From Acanthaster planci (taxonomy: Eukaryota; Echinodermata; Asteroidea; Valvatida; Acanthasteridae): a stretch of 62,000 nt of DNA. The position numbers were made by a program, and so were the translations under genes. The stretch lies in contig NW_019091538.1 of assembly GCF_001949145.1 (NCBI RefSeq), positions 243,948 through 305,947 on the forward strand. Reading direction: 5' to 3'. The notes under the pieces are model-generated. The model saw nothing but the letters and a program-made list of their open reading frames with translations, was not told the origin of the DNA and did no database searches. Positions 59,951-62,000 of the stretch are shown one piece after another (position 1 is the stretch's first letter; every line of letters begins with the position of its first letter).

Positions 59951-62000
59951 TTCTGAGAGTTGTAACGCGAAATTCTTTCTCTTTTATGTTGATCTTTTAC
60001 GGCATTTGGAGCCAGTTTTGGGCTATTTATGGAGTGTTTTGACGCAGGTATTTTTGAATCAATTTTGCTCTGCAGTGTGAAACATCATTGTGCGCACATG
60101 CCGTACGAAATGCAGTCTTTGACAAGCGCACGCATTGTGGTGTGTACTTAAGGGACTGACGCTTACCAGGAGTTTTGACTTTGAATGTCCCATGAGTCAG
60201 AATTTGTCACAAGCTTGACATTTCCATGTTTTTTAAGCACAACTCACACAGTACAGATCAAAACAAACGTTGAGTGCAAGACTAGACTGGACAGAGTCCA
60301 GACTGAGTTTCTTTTCTTTACTGAGGTGCAAAGAAAAAGAATAAGGAAGCTTCTATTGTCCGTTATTTTCCTTTATCTTTTTGTTTCAGTTTTATGGTAA
60401 TACTTTTTGAAGAGAAACCTCGGACCCATTTTATTATAGCAAATGAAATAGTGATCAGTCATTAGTGATAGACCGATTGCAATGGAGTCAGCTGGCTGCA
60501 TATACCTGTACCTCCAATATGGAGGGCATGCCCCAGAAAGGCAACCTTCACCCAATTTGTTGACCGTCTTTTCCTCTTCTACAAATTCATGCTGTGAAAT
60601 GTTTTTGATGCTATGTGTTCAAAGTGAAGTGGTTGTTTAAAATTATATTAATATTTCAATAATAATGACCATCTATTTGTGCTGTGGTAACTTCAAATGA
60701 CGACTGTTACATCACCTTCAGATAGTGCATGCATGCAGGATGAGTTCCACACACGTACCTTTGTTCTCCATCTCCAGTCAGCGGCCTCTTCAGCGCTACG
60801 GGGGGGCCAGACTTTTGCCTCCCCCCTCCCCGTCCAGATGGGGGAAGGGGAATAGTGTGCAGTTTTTGAACGCAGTGACGGTACTAGGGCCTTCCTTTGG
60901 AGGGGAATATTTGGTGGATTTGAAAACAAATCTTTCTTGGAAAAAAATCCGATTTTGTCTCCCCTCCCCCACCTGACACAAACTCTGACCGTGCTGCTGA
61001 TCGCAACTACTCACAAATATGAGAACAGTACTTGGGTATAGTGGGATATACCGGTGGTTAAGCTGCAGTTGAGAGGGACGCCTCTAATAAAACTAAAAAA
61101 AATACTTCAATAGGCCTATGAGTTTTCTGATGAGCAGTTGGAAAAAAAGTTTGCTGGTTAAAGTTGTCTTGATGAACAGAAGAAGCTTGGGACAGGAAAA
61201 ACTTGCTACAAGAGGAAAGTTTCGTGCAATTAGGGAAATATTTGGACACATATTTTGGGACCAAAAATTAGCCTAAGTCTTGCAACAAGAACCTTGGGAA
61301 ATAATATTTGCCACAAAACATAATTGAAGACAGCATTATAGCCCTTCTCCCTAGTACTAATAGCCACACCGGAACCACGCGTGAGTACTTGTGTGGCAAC
61401 AGTGGGGTATATTTCGTTTTATAAATAGCACGTGTGCCTTAATATAAAAACACACTACACGCTGGGGCCGGCTGAATGAACGCATGTAAAGGAAGAACAT
61501 CTCAATAAGCGGCGCAAATAAAGGGCGCCACCGAAGCATGCTTAATCCATGAGGCTTCTGGAGTTTAGTTCAATACTGCATCAGAATCTGTTGTCTAGAG
61601 CTAGGTCTAGGTCTTCACACTTCCGGAAATAGTATGCAGAGACGCGCCTACAATAGACCTAGCCGTAGCTCAGCTGGAAGCCCGTTTCGGACACGGGGAC
61701 CATAGACAGGGACCGAGGATGCGCTGTCATCATATGGCCAGGGGACCTCAAGTACCCAGACGACAGTCTTACTTTCGAATTCATTTTCATCAGGAAAGTT
61801 AAAACACCAGCATTTCGCAATTGGTAGTAGTGTTGTTAACCATTCCACTGCTTTTTATATGGAAAGAATCTGGCTTAGGACAGAAGCTCCGCTCCCCCAA
61901 CAAAGTTGGTCACTGGATGTGCCAGCATATCGTCGAAAGTTTGTAAAACACAGGCATTTATATCTGTTAGGATTGGAGATATATAAACTGAGTCACTTTG
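59951..62000. other. Region upstream of FAM120 without a recognised gene
   Basis: About 2 kb with no frame that looks coding on either strand. It includes pyrimidine/G-rich runs near 60800-60850 and 60955-60975 and, at 61577-61697, a copy of a short dispersed repeat also present at 23750-23870. Any upstream neighbour must start beyond the window. Confidence 0.5.
61577..61697. repeat. Dispersed repeat, inverted copy of 23750-23870
   Basis: It is the reverse complement of the copy in the intron between exons 24 and 25 of the RCC1-repeat gene. Identity is high in ACAATAGACCTAGCCGTAGC and in GGAAGCCCGTTTC. Confidence 0.65.

Overview
The window is eukaryotic nuclear DNA: genes split by GT-AG introns, abundant non-autonomous transposons, tRNA-derived SINEs, minisatellites and two assembly gaps. 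Protein similarity and repeat style fit an invertebrate animal, plausibly a marine deuterostome such as an echinoderm, hemichordate or cephalochordate. The sequence alone does not decide between these.

Two convergent multi-exon genes explain nearly all credible coding sequence. On the plus strand, 26 exons between 470 and 26642 join in one frame into about 1,553 residues; the 5' end lies left of the window. The protein has an N-terminal WD-type beta-propeller region, an alpha-helical solenoid, a complete seven-blade RCC1 propeller, an acidic linker, a second helical region and a C-terminal Cys/His motif resembling a degenerate RING finger. I cannot assign a gene name. A polyadenylation signal at 28040 probably ends it.

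On the minus strand, 17 exons from 59707 down to 36447 encode a complete 1,091-residue protein of the FAM120 family (constitutive coactivator of PPAR-gamma-like). It has an N-terminal XPG/FEN1-like PIN fold, a low-complexity linker, a strongly conserved central part and an RG-rich, acidic, serine-rich tail. Most metal-binding acidic residues of the nuclease family are missing. Intron 1 is 10.5 kb. The 3' UTR probably extends into the 28.1-36.4 kb interval.

Introns and flanks are full of small mobile elements: three families of piggyBac-like MITEs with TTAA target sites, two hAT-like MITEs with 8-bp duplications, a pair of MITEs with GGCCCAATTTC ends, and several tRNA-derived SINEs. The more unusual items are a decayed duplicate of one solenoid exon (11409-11480), a near-perfect 63-bp-arm hairpin in the presumed FAM120 3' region (32617-32808), two MITEs sharing one TTAA (21073-21076), and the unnamed propeller/solenoid/RCC1 protein itself. 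I found no bacterial-type system, CRISPR array, or functional rRNA or tRNA gene.
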